A DNA stretch of 64,000 bases from Dillenia suffruticosa (taxonomy: Eukaryota; Streptophyta; Magnoliopsida; Dilleniales; Dilleniaceae): contig JAVTVX010000012.1 of the NCBI GenBank assembly GCA_033439265.1, forward strand, positions 16,750,501 to 16,814,500, read 5' to 3'. Made by a program: the position numbers and the translations under genes. This document shows positions 12,484 through 24,008 of the stretch, in pieces; the stretch's first letter is position 1; every line of letters begins with the position of its first letter. The notes below the pieces were generated by a model that made no database searches, was not told the DNA's origin, and worked only from the letters and a program-made list of their open reading frames with translations.

Positions 12484-12841
12484 TGTTAGCATTCTTTGAT
12501 ACAATTACAGCGAAATAAATATTTAATGTCTCAAGATCTAGGGTCGGATCACTAACCTTTTCGATATACGGGTCCAAAAAATGACACCAATGGATCAATC
12601 TCCTTCTTGTTCACAATTCAAGAGTCTTTAATTCAAAATGTATATGGTGTAGATCTCTCTTCTTCTTTGTGTATGCTCTATCAACCTTCAATGTGCATAA
12701 TGGATGGTTAAGGGATTAGGAGTTAGTTTTCTCTTGAAAAACCACTCCCTCCCTTCCCTCCTTTTGAAATTCAAAATAGGTAAGGGAATGAGTTTGGGTC
12801 AAACTCACATGGGCGACCCGATCCAGTACCTATAACTTACA
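12484..12841 (-). repeat. Copia-B 3' LTR
   Basis: 358 bp, TGTTAGCATTC...AACTTACA on the plus strand. It is nearly collinear with 19770-20147. Shared blocks include TTTGATACAATTACA, CCTTTTCGAT.TACGGGTCC and CATAATGGATGGTTAAGGG. It retains the intact TG...CA ends. Confidence 0.93.
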
Positions 12842-13913
12842 TCTCCCACTCTCACATGAGCGTTAGACCTACATTTGCTCAATCACTTTCATATACCATC
12901 GATTTCATACAAACAAATGGATCGTGTGACCAGCGAGTACATCGAGAGCTCATAGCTATACACTGGTTAAGGATATATAGCTGCTCAAGATCTAATATAA
13001 TGACATCAAGTCTCGCTATACCCCAAATCTCTTTTGCTATATACAGAGTCACCGTATATCTTATCCCTCTATTAATGAACAAGAGTATACTTGACTCATC
13101 TCAACTATGCATTCACAATTATGTTTCAAAACATTAAGTTAAAAACATAACTGGCCAATCTGTGAATACAAAAATTACATATAAGCTTTAAGACAGTCTT
13201 CCTTTCACACTACTATCTTTCAACTTCATTTTAGCTACTTTCCTAGTCATACACCGTAAAACCGAATCAATCATGATCTATTGGTTACATGCTAAGGTAG
13301 CAACACTAAAATAAAGTATCAAGAAACAGGCGAAAGTCTTAAGGGTATTGAATGAGATTAATTACAAACCTCTGAATCTCACACAATGAGATAGAGGGAT
13401 TCATTTAACTCATTACCCATAGGGTCACTGAAAGCACACGTGGTATAAACACGTGTTACGATACATTTTCTATTTATTTAGAAACGTATGTCTATTTCAA
13501 AATTATAATGCATTATACAGATCTTAGTTTAAGTATATTACGACATTGACTTCATTCTCTCTTCTTTTAAATTCTCCAAAAAATCATTTTTTTCAAGAGA
13601 GAATCACACCTGATTTCTAAACAAGTGTAATGGATTGTGGAAAATCCATTTCGATTATCAAATAAATAAATATCAAGGATAATCTCATCTTAGTTCTGCA
13701 CTAAGGCGGCTAATATGTGTTAACTATCCAAAATTAACATTGCCTCATCTCTACATATCACACAGATATTAGAGTTGATTGCTCGTGTGAGAGAGCCAAT
13801 CTTCAAATTTGTCCGACATACTTTTTTTTTAATAAAGACATAAGAATTTACAAATGCAAATAAATTCAAATGTCATATGATAATGAGCATTACATCATTG
13901 CATACACATACAA
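12842..13913 (-). other. Copia-B 3' non-coding region
   Basis: 1072 bp between the pol stop and the LTR, starting next to the LTR with the polypurine tract (12842-12853 on the plus strand, GAGAGTGGGAGA on the element strand). Blocks such as AAGAAACAGGCGAAAGTC (13321) and CACGTGTTACGATAC (13450), and the stretch around 13120-13200, have counterparts in Copia-A and Copia-C. No long frame exists on the element strand. The 93-codon plus-strand frame at 12856 is antisense and has no recognised match. Confidence 0.6.
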
Positions 13914-16900
13914 TTACACTCTACGCAATCTTAGAGATTTTACATATTTCAGAAATACATCTCTAGGTATCGGTTTCGTGAATGGATCAGCCACCATTAA
14001 ATGCATAGATAAATACTTCAATGTCACATCTCTCTTTTCAACAATGTCTCAAATAAAGTTGAATTTCGTATCAATATGTTTAGTTCTCTTATAATATTTG
14101 GGATCTCTCGTGTAAGCGATAGCTGATTGACTATCATAATAAATTGTCACAGCTCCCACTATATCGCTTACGATACCCAAATGTTGTAAAAACTATTTTA
14201 AGCAAACACACTCCTGAATTGCTGAAACACAAGCTACAAACTCTACTTCCATCGTAGACAGTGATACACACGTTTGTTTCTTGTTTATCCAAGAGATGAC
14301 ACCTTTATTTAGCAAGAAAACATAACCTGAGGTGGACTTATATTCATCTAAGTCACCACCCCAATTTGCATCTGTGTATCCGCTCAATAACAAGTCATTT
14401 CCTTGATAACAAAAAGAATAATTCGCAGTTCTTTCCAGATATCTTAAAATCCTCTTTAAAACTGTCCGGTGACCTTTACCTGGATTGGATTGATACCTGC
14501 TGACCAAACTCACGGTATAACAGATGTCAGGGAGAGTACACATCATAGCGTACATTAGACTCCCAATAACACTAGAATATGGTACTTTTGACATCTCATG
14601 TTTTTCTTCAGCGGCCTTTGGGTACATCGCTAAATTTAAATCTTCGCCTTTACCTATAGGAGTATCAATAGATTTACAGCTATCCATCCTAAATCGTTCC
14701 AAAATCTTTTTAATGTAAGATTCTTGAGATAAGACTAACAATCTCTTGGAACGATCTCTATGGATCTTAACACCCAGTATGTACTCTACTTTACCCATGT
14801 CCTTCATTTCAAAATTTGATGATAACCAACTCTTGATATTTAGAACATAATCCATATCATTTCTGGCTAACAATATGTCATCGACATACAGATTTAGAAT
14901 TATAAACTTATTATTTGACTTTTTCACGTAAACACAATGATTTTCGTCTATCATTACGAAATAGTAAAAGATTACGACTCTATGAAATCTCAAATACCAT
15001 TGTCTTGAAGACTATTTGAGGCCATAAATTGATCTATTCAAATTTGCAAATTTTGTTTTCTGGACCTTTAACTATGAAATCTACTAGCTGTTCCATGTAG
15101 ATTTCTTCTTTAAGTTCTTCGTTGAGAAACGCAGTCTTCACATTCATTTGATATAATTTTAAATCTAAATTGGCTTCAATAGCCAACAATAGGCGAATAG
15201 AGACAAATCTCACTACTGGTGAAAAGATTTCTTCATAATCAATACCCACTTGTTGAGTATAACATTTTGCCACCAATCAAGATTTGTACCTCTCAATTGT
15301 TCTATCAGTCTTATGTTTAACCTTGAGAACCCATTTGTTCCCAATAGGTTTGCGCCTAGGTGGAAGATCAACCAGTTCCCAAACATGGTTGGAATCCATC
15401 GACTCAATTTCTTCCTCCATTACTTTTACCCACTCATCCTTGGCAGGACAAGATAAAGCCTCGTTCACATTTTCGGCTCATCCTCATCCTGTGGAGAAAT
15501 GATAAAAGCGTGTCCTTCAATTTCATAATGATGTTTGGGCACACCTTTCCTAATACTTTTCCGAATCGATGATTCGGTTGGATCGTTAGAATTTGAATCC
15601 CTCCCACTGGGATCATCTAGGGATTCAACGTCTTGTAATTCTCTTGATCCATCCAGCACAAAACCATCATTTGAATTATTTAATTCAAACAAAGACTCTC
15701 ATTTTATTATATCACATTTACTAGGAAAATCATTTTCCAAAAATGTCACATTTCGTGATTCAATTTCGGTTACAGTACTATCTTCTTTTTCACTGATAAA
15801 CACATAACCTTTTGACTGATCAGAATATCTAATAAAGATACATTTCTTCCCCCGGGGACTAACCTTTCCAAATTTATTAGAAGGGTCGTGAACATATGTT
15901 ACTGATCCCCAAGGTCTAAGACCAGTCAGACTTGGTTTCCTAGCAGTCTAAAGTTCATACGGTATTGTGGGTACTGTTTTTGAAGGCACTCTATTCAAGA
16001 TATAGACCGTAGTTAATAATACATCTCCTAAAAGGAAATTGGAAAGTTAGCCTATGCCATCATAGATCTCATCATTTCCAACAACGTTCTACTCCTCCTC
16101 TCAGCAACACCATTCTGTTGAGACGTGTGGGGAATAGTCAATTGTCTAATTATTCCATTTTCATTACATAGATCATTGAACTGATCCGATAGATATTCAC
16201 GCCCTAGATCTGTCCTTAAGGCTTTAATCGTTCTATCTATTTGATTCTCCACTTCATTCATATAACGTCGAAAGCACTCAAGTGCTTTAAACTTGTGAGT
16301 AATCAAATAGACATGACCAAAACGCGTGAAATCATCAATAAAAGTAATGAAATATGACGATCCATGCCTAGCCTTCACATTCATTGGACCACAAATGTCA
16401 AAATGAACCAATCGTAATGGAAGTACAGCCCTCACGATTTTTCCAAATGGTTTTCGAGTCATCTTCCTTGCAAGACAATATTCACAATTCGGTAAATCAA
16501 CTTTAGTAAGCGAACCCAATAGTCCTGCTTTCAGAAGTCGATTCATCCTGTCCTACCCTATGTGACCAAGTCTAGCATATCATATTTTGTCATCTATATT
16601 AGCATTACTAGAAAAACAAACATTTAACAAAATATAACGATCAACATAATAGTTAAACATTTGTCTGTCACAATCCAAAGTAAGAAATCTATTTAACAGA
16701 TATCCAGTACCGTAAAACACATCATCATTATAAATACAAACCCTATCACGAGTAAAGTTCAAGTCATAGCCTGGTCTAAGAAAAACAACAACAAAGATTA
16801 AATTTCATCGAATTTCCGGTACAAAGAGAACATCATGTAAGATTAGGGTTTGGTCACTTTGTAACTCCAGTTTACAAGTACCAATCCCTTTGACTTCTAC

Positions 16901-17938
16901 CCTTATATTATTCCCAACGTATATCCATCTTGCACCAGGAGGAACTCGATGAAAGTTCACGAATGTTTCTCGATCTCTCGTCACATGGTCTGTTATTCGT
17001 GAATCTATAATCCACACAAGATAAGATTCAGAAAATAAAACAGTGCTAGAGACATATGTAACACTTAGAGAAGCATTACAGGGTGCTACCTTTTTCAGCT
17101 CGGGGCATTCTTAAGCGAAATGACTAAGAGTTTTACAATTGTAGTACTTCAGTTTGCTCTTATCATTCTTTTTCCAAAACCGTTTGCACTTGTTCTTGTG
17201 GTTGGAATTGTTTTTCTTAGACCTTTCCGCATTTTCCTTCCCTTTCTTGCCCTTGTTCTTGTTCCCCTTGCGTTTAAAGTCCGAAACTTTCTAGGAACTG
17301 AACTCAGCTACAAAATCATTAGAAATCGATTTTGCAGCACCAAACCGCTCATCTTCGAGTTCTACGTAGCGAGCAGTATCAGCGAAAGTCTTAATGCTAT
17401 CATTGTGAGTCAAATTGACTTTCAAGTGCTCCCACTTATCTAGTAGGGATCGGATTAAAGCTTGAACCTATTGCTCATCAGATAAAACATGACCTGCTGA
17501 CTTCAATTCCTTTATCATGTTTGATATTGTTCTCAAGTGTAGTTTGATACTGTGATCAGTCTTCTTTTTGTACGTGTCAAACTTAATAGTTAACTGTCTC
17601 AAACGGGTCACACTGGTACCTCCATACTTCTCTCTGAGGTAAACCCATATGTCATGAGCAGTAGGGAATTACTCACATTCATGTATGAGATCAACTACAG
17701 AACTAACCAGGATCCCACATGCAGTGGAATTTTTCTTCTTCTCCGCTTGGTAAGCTTCTTGATCTCTTCTCTGTTGAGCAATGTTTTCAATTCCAAGGTC
17801 TTGCATGATATGGTTGATACCCTATAAGGCATCTTGCTCTTCCAGCACATACCATATCTTGTGACGCCAAATGTCATAATTGTTGCCATTAAACTTATCA
17901 CTTTTATTTAAATCTGCTATTATTGATTTTGATATCAT
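13914..17938 (-). pseudogene. Copia-B gag-pol, nearly full length with several breaks
   Basis: Starts at the ATG at 17938 (MISKSIIADLNKSDKFNG). Gag runs to about 17100 and ends in a zinc knuckle whose first Cys is replaced (YYNCKTLSHFA, 17098-17160). Protease is at 16805-17017, where the Asp-Ser-Gly site reads Asp-Ser-Arg (16998-17006). The GAG-pre-integrase zinc segment is near 16460-16560. The integrase core is 16052-16500, with the first Asp in HFDICGPM, the second in LRTDLGREY and the Glu in GVAERR. An acidic linker spans 15465-15700. Reverse transcriptase is 14500-15400, with intact YVDD at 14877-14888. RNase H is 13914-14480 (YTDANWGGD, LSTMEVEFVA, ADPFTKPIPRDVF). In-frame stops occur for example near 17820, 17105 and 16575, plus frame changes around 15010-15470. 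It would encode the replication enzymes of the element if intact. Confidence 0.9.
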
Positions 17939-19756
17939 GGTTTGGATTTTCAAAGAGAGATAATTATAAGTATTCATGCTCATTCATTTATATAATTTTG
18001 TACATGTAATCTAATAAATTTATCATAAACGAACATAAGGTGTAAATTCGAAAGATCACTAAATTTCCAATCATCATCCATCATTCAAATATTTGATTAT
18101 CATAAATTTGATTTCAAAATAGCAAAATCCTTTAAGTCTTAGGTGAGAATTACTTAAATTCTACCAACCTAAAAACTCCCACTAAAATCATGTGAATTTA
18201 GAACATATCTCTTCACATGCTTGCATAAATATACAAATATGGACATTCTTGATATATATTTAAAGAGAGAAACATTATATCATATATTCATGACATTTTT
18301 CTCATCACAGTACATAACTATACATAAAGAAAAGAAAAGAAAAGAAAAAAATATATATATAATCAAACTTTTCTTTTCTTTTCTTTCTTATCTTCCATAT
18401 ACATGCAAGTAACCATATTGACCATCCCAACTAAAAGTCTATCTCTCGGAGTGAACCTCCTAACAGCTTGGGGTGTAGAGCCATTAATCTTTAAAGACAA
18501 TGCCCTTTTCATTTTAATCTTATCTTCTTAACTCTCCACATCCTAAGCAGTTTTAGTCTGATCAGGGAGGGAATTTCTTATAATCTTAATCTCGGTTTCG
18601 TCGCCTCCGCACCGGTGACCCAAACGCCGAAGTTTATAACGTTTTCGACTCAAAACCCACAGATGTTGCGGCAAAGTGTACGTTGCTTTCATCTTATAAT
18701 GCAACATCATATACAGCTTTACTAAACGTTCAGGGGTCCTCTCGTCTCTGCATCTTTCCCGTAGTGGTGTAAGAGTACGTCTGATTCTCACAATATGCCT
18801 AAAATGGGGTAAATATTAGATTGAACACGAACCAATCAATAAATTTTAAAATACCATTTATAATCATTATACTCAATCATTCAATGAATTTATATTGAAA
18901 CAGAAAACAAATCTTTTCACATATAAATTAACGAGCATAAAATCAAACGGATATTGAAAATTTTAATTTAGATAACAAAAATTTATTAAATAATTTTCTT
19001 AACATATAAAAAAATTTTCAGAAATTTTTGAAATTTATTTTTTTCTGTAACTATTAAGGATTTTTCAATTTAAAATAAAAAAAAATATTTTTCATCTTAG
19101 AAAAATAATTAAAAAATTATAAAAAAATCAAACATATTCTGAAAATGATTCCGGTGGAAATCACTGCCGGAAGGTGTGTCTCACGCGCCATCACGCACCG
19201 CCTTCCCAGCGGTTGCTCCTCCCCAAATTTTGGCTACCCCCCATTTTTGGATGTTCTGATTCTATTGGTGGTCTTAGTTTTCTAATCAAAGGTCTAGAAC
19301 TCGGTGTTTGGGGCACACACATCTAGGGCCGAGAGTGGGATTGTGCTGACGTCACTGCTGACGTCACTGTTCGTCTTTTTCATATAGAAATTTTTTTTCT
19401 ACACTTTAACCCTAATTTCCCCAAGTCATTTCTCATTCATTTCTGAACCGTTTTGCATGTTCTTTATATGGTTGGAAAGGATTTTTAATGGGGAATCTAA
19501 CCATATAAGTTTCAAATCATAAAATCTATCATGCAAATAGATATAAACATTTTCATTTTCGGCTAGGGTTTTATTTTTCTCCAAAAATACATGACGGCCA
19601 AGCATGAAACTTTGCAGATCAATTTCTAACATCATGGGTACTCAACCTTTCAAATTTCAAAGCATTTTGTGGTCTATAATCAAAGTTACCATTTTCAATT
19701 TTTTGAAAAAAATGAAACTCGAATATACATCAAAAATAAGAAATACCCTAAATCAT
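17939..19756 (-). other. Copia-B 5' leader
   Basis: About 1.8 kb between the primer site and the gag start, long for a copia element. It includes a GC-rich island (19140-19340) with CACGCGCC and CACGCACC words, similar in character to islands in the leaders of Copia-A (20160-20230) and Copia-C (38400-38720). An A-rich tract near 18328-18362 is followed by a T-rich one near 18370-18390. No gene is recognised. The 82-codon minus frame at 18543-18791 has no family signature. Confidence 0.6.
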
Positions 19757-19758
19757 AT

Positions 19759-19768
19759 TCTGATACCA
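19759..19768 (-). other. Copia-B primer-binding site
   Basis: Reads TGGTATCAGA on the element strand, the standard match to the 3' end of plant initiator methionine tRNA. It is one base from the LTR end at 19770. Confidence 0.9.
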
Positions 19769-19769
19769 A

Positions 19770-20147
19770 TATTAGCATTCTTTGATACAATTACAACGAA
19801 ATAAATATTTAATATCTCAAAATCTAGGATCGTATCACTAACCTTTTCGATGTACGGGTCCAAAAAATATCACAAATAGATCAATGTTATTCTTGTTCAC
19901 AATCCAAGAGTCTTTAATTCAAAATATATATCGTGTAGATCTCTCTTCTTCTTTATGTATGTTCTGTCAACCTTCAAAGTGCATAATGGATGGTTAAGGG
20001 AGTTAGGAATTTGTTTTTCTCTAAAAAAACCACTCACTCCCTTCCCTCTTTTTGAAATTCAAAATAGGTAAGGGAATGGGTTTGGGTCAAACCCACATGG
20101 GCGACCAAACCCACATGGGCGACCCGACCTAGAATCCATAACTTACA
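19770..20147 (-). repeat. Copia-B 5' LTR
   Basis: 378 bp. It matches 12484-12841 but is about 20 bp longer because a block with CCCACATGGGCGACC is present twice in tandem (about 20090-20127). Its inner terminal dinucleotide has decayed from TG to TA on the plus strand. Confidence 0.93.
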
Positions 20148-20152
20148 ACAAG

Positions 20153-20765
20153 TCTACTCACACATGTCTCTCACGCGCCGGTCGAGTTGAGATCTTCTTC
20201 TTTGCCTGACTGCGTCGACCTGACCCAGTTCTTGATCCAGTCGTAGAAAACTCATTTTTGTGCCATTTTTTGCTGTGACTTCAACTGGATTTTGTACTTC
20301 TCCTCCCTTCGATCAACTTAGGATTAATTTTGGAAGAATCAAGCCTCAGATCGCGGGAAAATAAAAACCCAAAGTAAAAATCTTTCACCAGAAAAAAATG
20401 GACTTTCTAGTGACGCAAAACTTACTATAATAGCTATATAATGTGTTTTGGGACTTGAGAAACTTATTTTCAACCTCAATTTGTCAAAAGGAGATCATTT
20501 TGGCCATGGATCAAAAATTTCTCTCTGGAGTCACGATGAACCATTTTTCCCAAATTGGGGTCCAAGACACCCCAACAATAATAACTAAATTATGAGAATT
20601 TTCTACTCATCATGGACATTCACATAGCATGATCAATTTAAGGAAAAATCCATTCTCATGAAAATCCTAAAAAAAATGTTCCATCATGGCAATTTTTTTT
20701 AAGAAAAATAAAAAATCAACCATACCCAAAAATTCAAAAAATAATTATAAATAAACCCAATTCCT
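20153..20765 (-). other. Copia-A 5' leader, distal part
   Basis: Continuation of the Copia-A leader up to its primer site. It begins with a short GC-rich segment (CTCACGCGCCGGTCGAG) and then becomes AT-rich. No frame is recognised. Confidence 0.55.
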
Positions 20766-20777
20766 ACTCTCACACCA
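20766..20777 (-). other. Copia-A primer-binding site (decayed)
   Basis: On the element strand it reads TTGGTGTGAGAG, a degraded form of TGGTATCAGAGC. It lies immediately inside the 5' LTR starting at 20779. Confidence 0.6.
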
Positions 20778-20778
20778 A

Positions 20779-21114
20779 TGTTGGGTTTATAATACGAAAT
20801 TAAAATTTATAACTCAAATTGTGGTTGATTTTTTCTCAAATTTCTCAAACCAATCTAATTATTGGTCACAAATCGAATCGATATTATATTCTTCACGACA
20901 CTATACTCAAAATCCTGGTGTTTCAATATCCAAACTCTATATCGTGTGTATGAAAATCAAAGACTTGAGACTCTTCTCTCTCTAGTATTTTTTTTTTCAA
21001 TTAGGAAATAACAGAAGGAGAAGGGGGCATAGTTAACTTCCCTTTACCTTTCCCCTAACCTTTCCATAACTTTAAATTTTTGAATTTTAAACCCTTATGG
21101 CATAACCACCTTCA
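20779..21114 (-). repeat. Copia-A 5' LTR
   Basis: 336 bp, TGTTGGGTTTATAATACG to CACCTTCA on the plus strand, followed by the ATGTA duplication. It keeps TG and CA ends and aligns with 4013-4343. Confidence 0.9.
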
Positions 21115-24008
21115 ATGTATTTTATATGATATATTTTTATAATTTTAAGGTATTTTGGTATTTCAATTTTTTGTTTTATATGAACTTATTTTATTAGAAA
21201 ATTATGATTAAGAATAATACAGTTTTTGCATTGCATTTTGCAATGCTTTGAAATAAAGAAATTAAAAAAAAAAAAAAGAAATAAAGGAAGACAACTTTTT
21301 GACATTAGACACTAAAGGCAACGCAAGGAAATGACTTTGCAACGAGAATATTTGCAACACATGTTTGCGATACACATTACAACACTAAAGTAGCAACCTT
21401 ATATTGTGACTACGAAGTCGTTGATGTGCATAGAAGTGGGTTGCAAAGGCATCACAGATTTTTCTACCAATTCCGAATGCATTTTGAATCAAAATTTGTG
21501 GCATCACCCTACTATTCGGCACCTGTTCAGACAAAAGTTGTCGTGAAGAAGACTAGCGTCATTGGTATCATTCCACTATTCTTGTAACATTACAAAATTT
21601 GTGATGCATCTGCATTTTTTCATCACAAATAGGATTTGTAACACCTTTTAGTATGATTTCCATTGCAAAGTGGCATCTCAACATCTTTTCTTGTGGTGTT
21701 TCTAAATCAGATGGATTAAAATAGTGGTATTGTAAACTAATATTGATTTTATTTACAGAGAATTTAAGATATGTTTGAAAAATATACATATTAAATACCA
21801 GAAAATATTAACTATCAGATAAAGCATACAAATTAATAAAAGTTATCAAATTCATATATAATTATTCATGAGTAAACCAAATGTGCATAATTTAATACAT
21901 AAGAACTATACTCCCCAAAAAAGGGAAGAGACCTATTTTCACAAGCATCTATTAACTTTAGTAAAATATATGCATATATATGTGTGGCGACCGGTGGGAG
22001 CCAATGCTGCCTTGGACATTTCCAAGGGATTGTCATTTGCAATCCTCCATGATTTTAGATTATTTTATAAATAACTAGATTTATTTTAGGTCATTTCCTT
22101 ATAACGATTCAAAAGAGATAATTATTGAACATTGTATACCACAAACCATAAAGATTTTATCATTTCCATTTCATTTTCTCAAATACTTTCCTAAAAAATT
22201 TGTAACAATAGGTGTAGTTAATGTCAGTTAATGATCGCCGTGTATTTTAGTATTTTCATATTAATTTTCTTTTGATTTTAAGCATCCCTTTCTATACTAT
22301 ATTAACACAATATTTGATCTCCACCGATAAATAAGTATGGCGGGAAGATGTTATTGATTCAAGAGAATTCAATTTGATCCGATAATTGAATACTTTGGGT
22401 GGTAGGTGATATGAAATTAAACTATCGCATTTGATCTCATGTTATTAACAAGTAATGACAAATTTAGTATAAATATGGGAATACTCAATATTTATTCTCA
22501 CATTGAAGTTCCTCTTACTCATTCAAAAAATTTCTTGCGACTTTTTCTAGCTTTGTCGTTGATTTTATTATGTGTGAAGAATAGCAAGAAAACAAAGAAG
22601 AGAAAAGTTGGAAACAAGAGAGATATATGTTTTTCATTAGGGCTTGTTATTGTAAACTCCTTTTTTTAAGACTTGTATGTAATTTTTCATATATATTTGT
22701 TAATTATTGATTATGAGATAATTGATTATTGATAGTTAAAAAGTTCGCTATTGGAGGTCCACCAAACCTATTTATAGGATAAATGGTTACAATCATTTAA
22801 GATTGATTCTTTAGGCTTAGGGATAAGATAAACCCTACAAGCTAACTATATAGATAATTATAGACTTTGTCTTTTAAGGGAATGCAACTAGACATGCAAA
22901 GTTCAAGTCATTACCAAATCCGTTGGACTTGGTTAATCGTTTTGTTTTGTTTCTCTTGATTTCCTAGAAGTCGGCTAAAATCTGTTTTCTTTGATACTCC
23001 CTATCATCATCCAAGTCTAATATGTATTTAGCTCCAATGGTAGCATATAAATTTGTCCAATTCTAGCATATTTGTGGACTTGCTCGTTGATAGATTCATC
23101 GCTATTTGACAAATTGCTAATCAGCCAACTGTCATCGGTTGACCTTAGTAACCTTCCAACGAACTTTTGGCATCTTGTCGTGACTCTTAACAGATTGTTG
23201 TCTAACTTTGTAGTTTATCAGCACATAGCTTGAGATGATAGATTTTGAACCTAGTTGAAGTAGCCAAGTCCATTTCGAATAATTTGCAAAACCTTTTGTG
23301 CTAATAGGAGCATGAATGGGTTAATTAAGTAAAATAATTAGTTGTTCAAATTACTTGTCTATTACCGCTTGAATAAACTTTTGAATAAACCAAGATCAAG
23401 TTAACACCAACAAACAAAACAATATAATAATCAATCATAAATGAGTTTAAGATATAAACTCAAATCGATTAATCTATTTACTAAATTAGAATAACTTAAT
23501 TTTTTTTCAAATATAAAATAAACAAATGTTATATTATAATCAAAGTTTTCTTGAACTTGCTGTACTTTTCACTATGATTTCAAACTTAAAATGAGTTTTG
23601 ATTTTGCTTATGACCGAGATTTATAAACCCAAAGAAATGGCTATATATGTTATATGTAAATTAAATTATTTAATCATGCTAATTATACATCAAAGATATT
23701 TAATAAAGACTCCTCAACTAAGCAAATAATTGAAAAAATGTGAAAGGGGGAACGTAGATGTCCCAATTAGACTAATTACACTCTTATGGAAAGTAAAGAT
23801 TTAGACATAAAAAATAATGAAAAAAGGTTTAGACATAAAAAATAATAAAAAATGGTTTAGACATTAAAAAAATAATCAAAAAAGATCAAATTTGTTTTTT
23901 AAACCCCCCCCCCCCAAAAAAAATCCAAACCTCCGGGGGGCCAAAAAATCAGCCAAACCAATTTCTGAGAAAAATAAAAATTAAAAAAATAATAAAAAAA
24001 GAAAAGCC
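21115..24008. other. Intergenic region upstream of the F-box gene
   Basis: No gene recognised. It holds a perfect hairpin word GCATTGCATTTTGCAATGC (21228-21246) and a purine run (21259-21290). A segment at 21300-21700 is rich in TTGCAAC-type words and ends CATCTTTTCTTGTGGTG, which looks like a decayed CACTA terminus. A 76-codon plus frame (22439-22669) and an unanchored open stretch on the minus strand around 23030-23215 resemble nothing I know. Directly before the F-box ATG there is a C12 run (23904-23915) followed by an A-run. TATA-like words occur at 23640-23655, about 360 bp before the ATG, so no promoter can be placed with confidence. Confidence 0.4.

Larger units (their letters stand above)
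12484..20147 (-). mobile_element. Copia-B: complete Ty1/copia LTR retrotransposon nested in Copia-A
   Basis: A 7664-bp element on the minus strand. The target duplication ACAAG is perfect at 12479-12483 and 20148-20152. LTRs are 12484-12841 and 19770-20147. Just inside the right LTR is a primer site reading TGGTATCAGA on the element strand, matching the 3' end of initiator methionine tRNA. Just inside the left LTR is the purine tract GAGAGTGGGAGA. Domain order is copia: gag, protease, integrase, reverse transcriptase, RNase H. Long frames with few breaks make it the best preserved of the three copia copies. It carries several stops, so it is not autonomous. Confidence 0.95.
4013..21114 (-). 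mobile_element. Copia-A: Ty1/copia LTR retrotransposon, split by two later insertions
   Basis: An element on the minus strand bounded by two similar LTRs (4013-4343 and 20779-21114), each flanked on the outside by the same 5 bases, ATGTA (4008-4012 and 21115-21119). This is a perfect target-site duplication. Next to the right LTR is a decayed initiator-methionine-tRNA primer site, and next to the left LTR a short purine tract on the element strand. Removing the CACTA element (9322-12117) and Copia-B (12484-20147) leaves about 6.6 kb, a normal copia length. Pol domains run in copia order: protease, integrase, reverse transcriptase, RNase H. Many stops and frameshifts show it is old. It is the host of both nested insertions, so it is the oldest of the three. 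Confidence 0.93.

Noticed and set aside
12856-13137. 93-codon plus frame antisense to the Copia-B 3' region
   Set aside because: The counterpart positions in Copia-A and Copia-C are not open on the plus strand, so an antisense gene is not supported.
23904-23915. C12, G16 and C15 homopolymers (23904, 30912, 63397) as possible assembly artefacts or quadruplex sites
   Set aside because: Single homopolymer runs cannot be interpreted further from sequence alone; their exact lengths may be unreliable.
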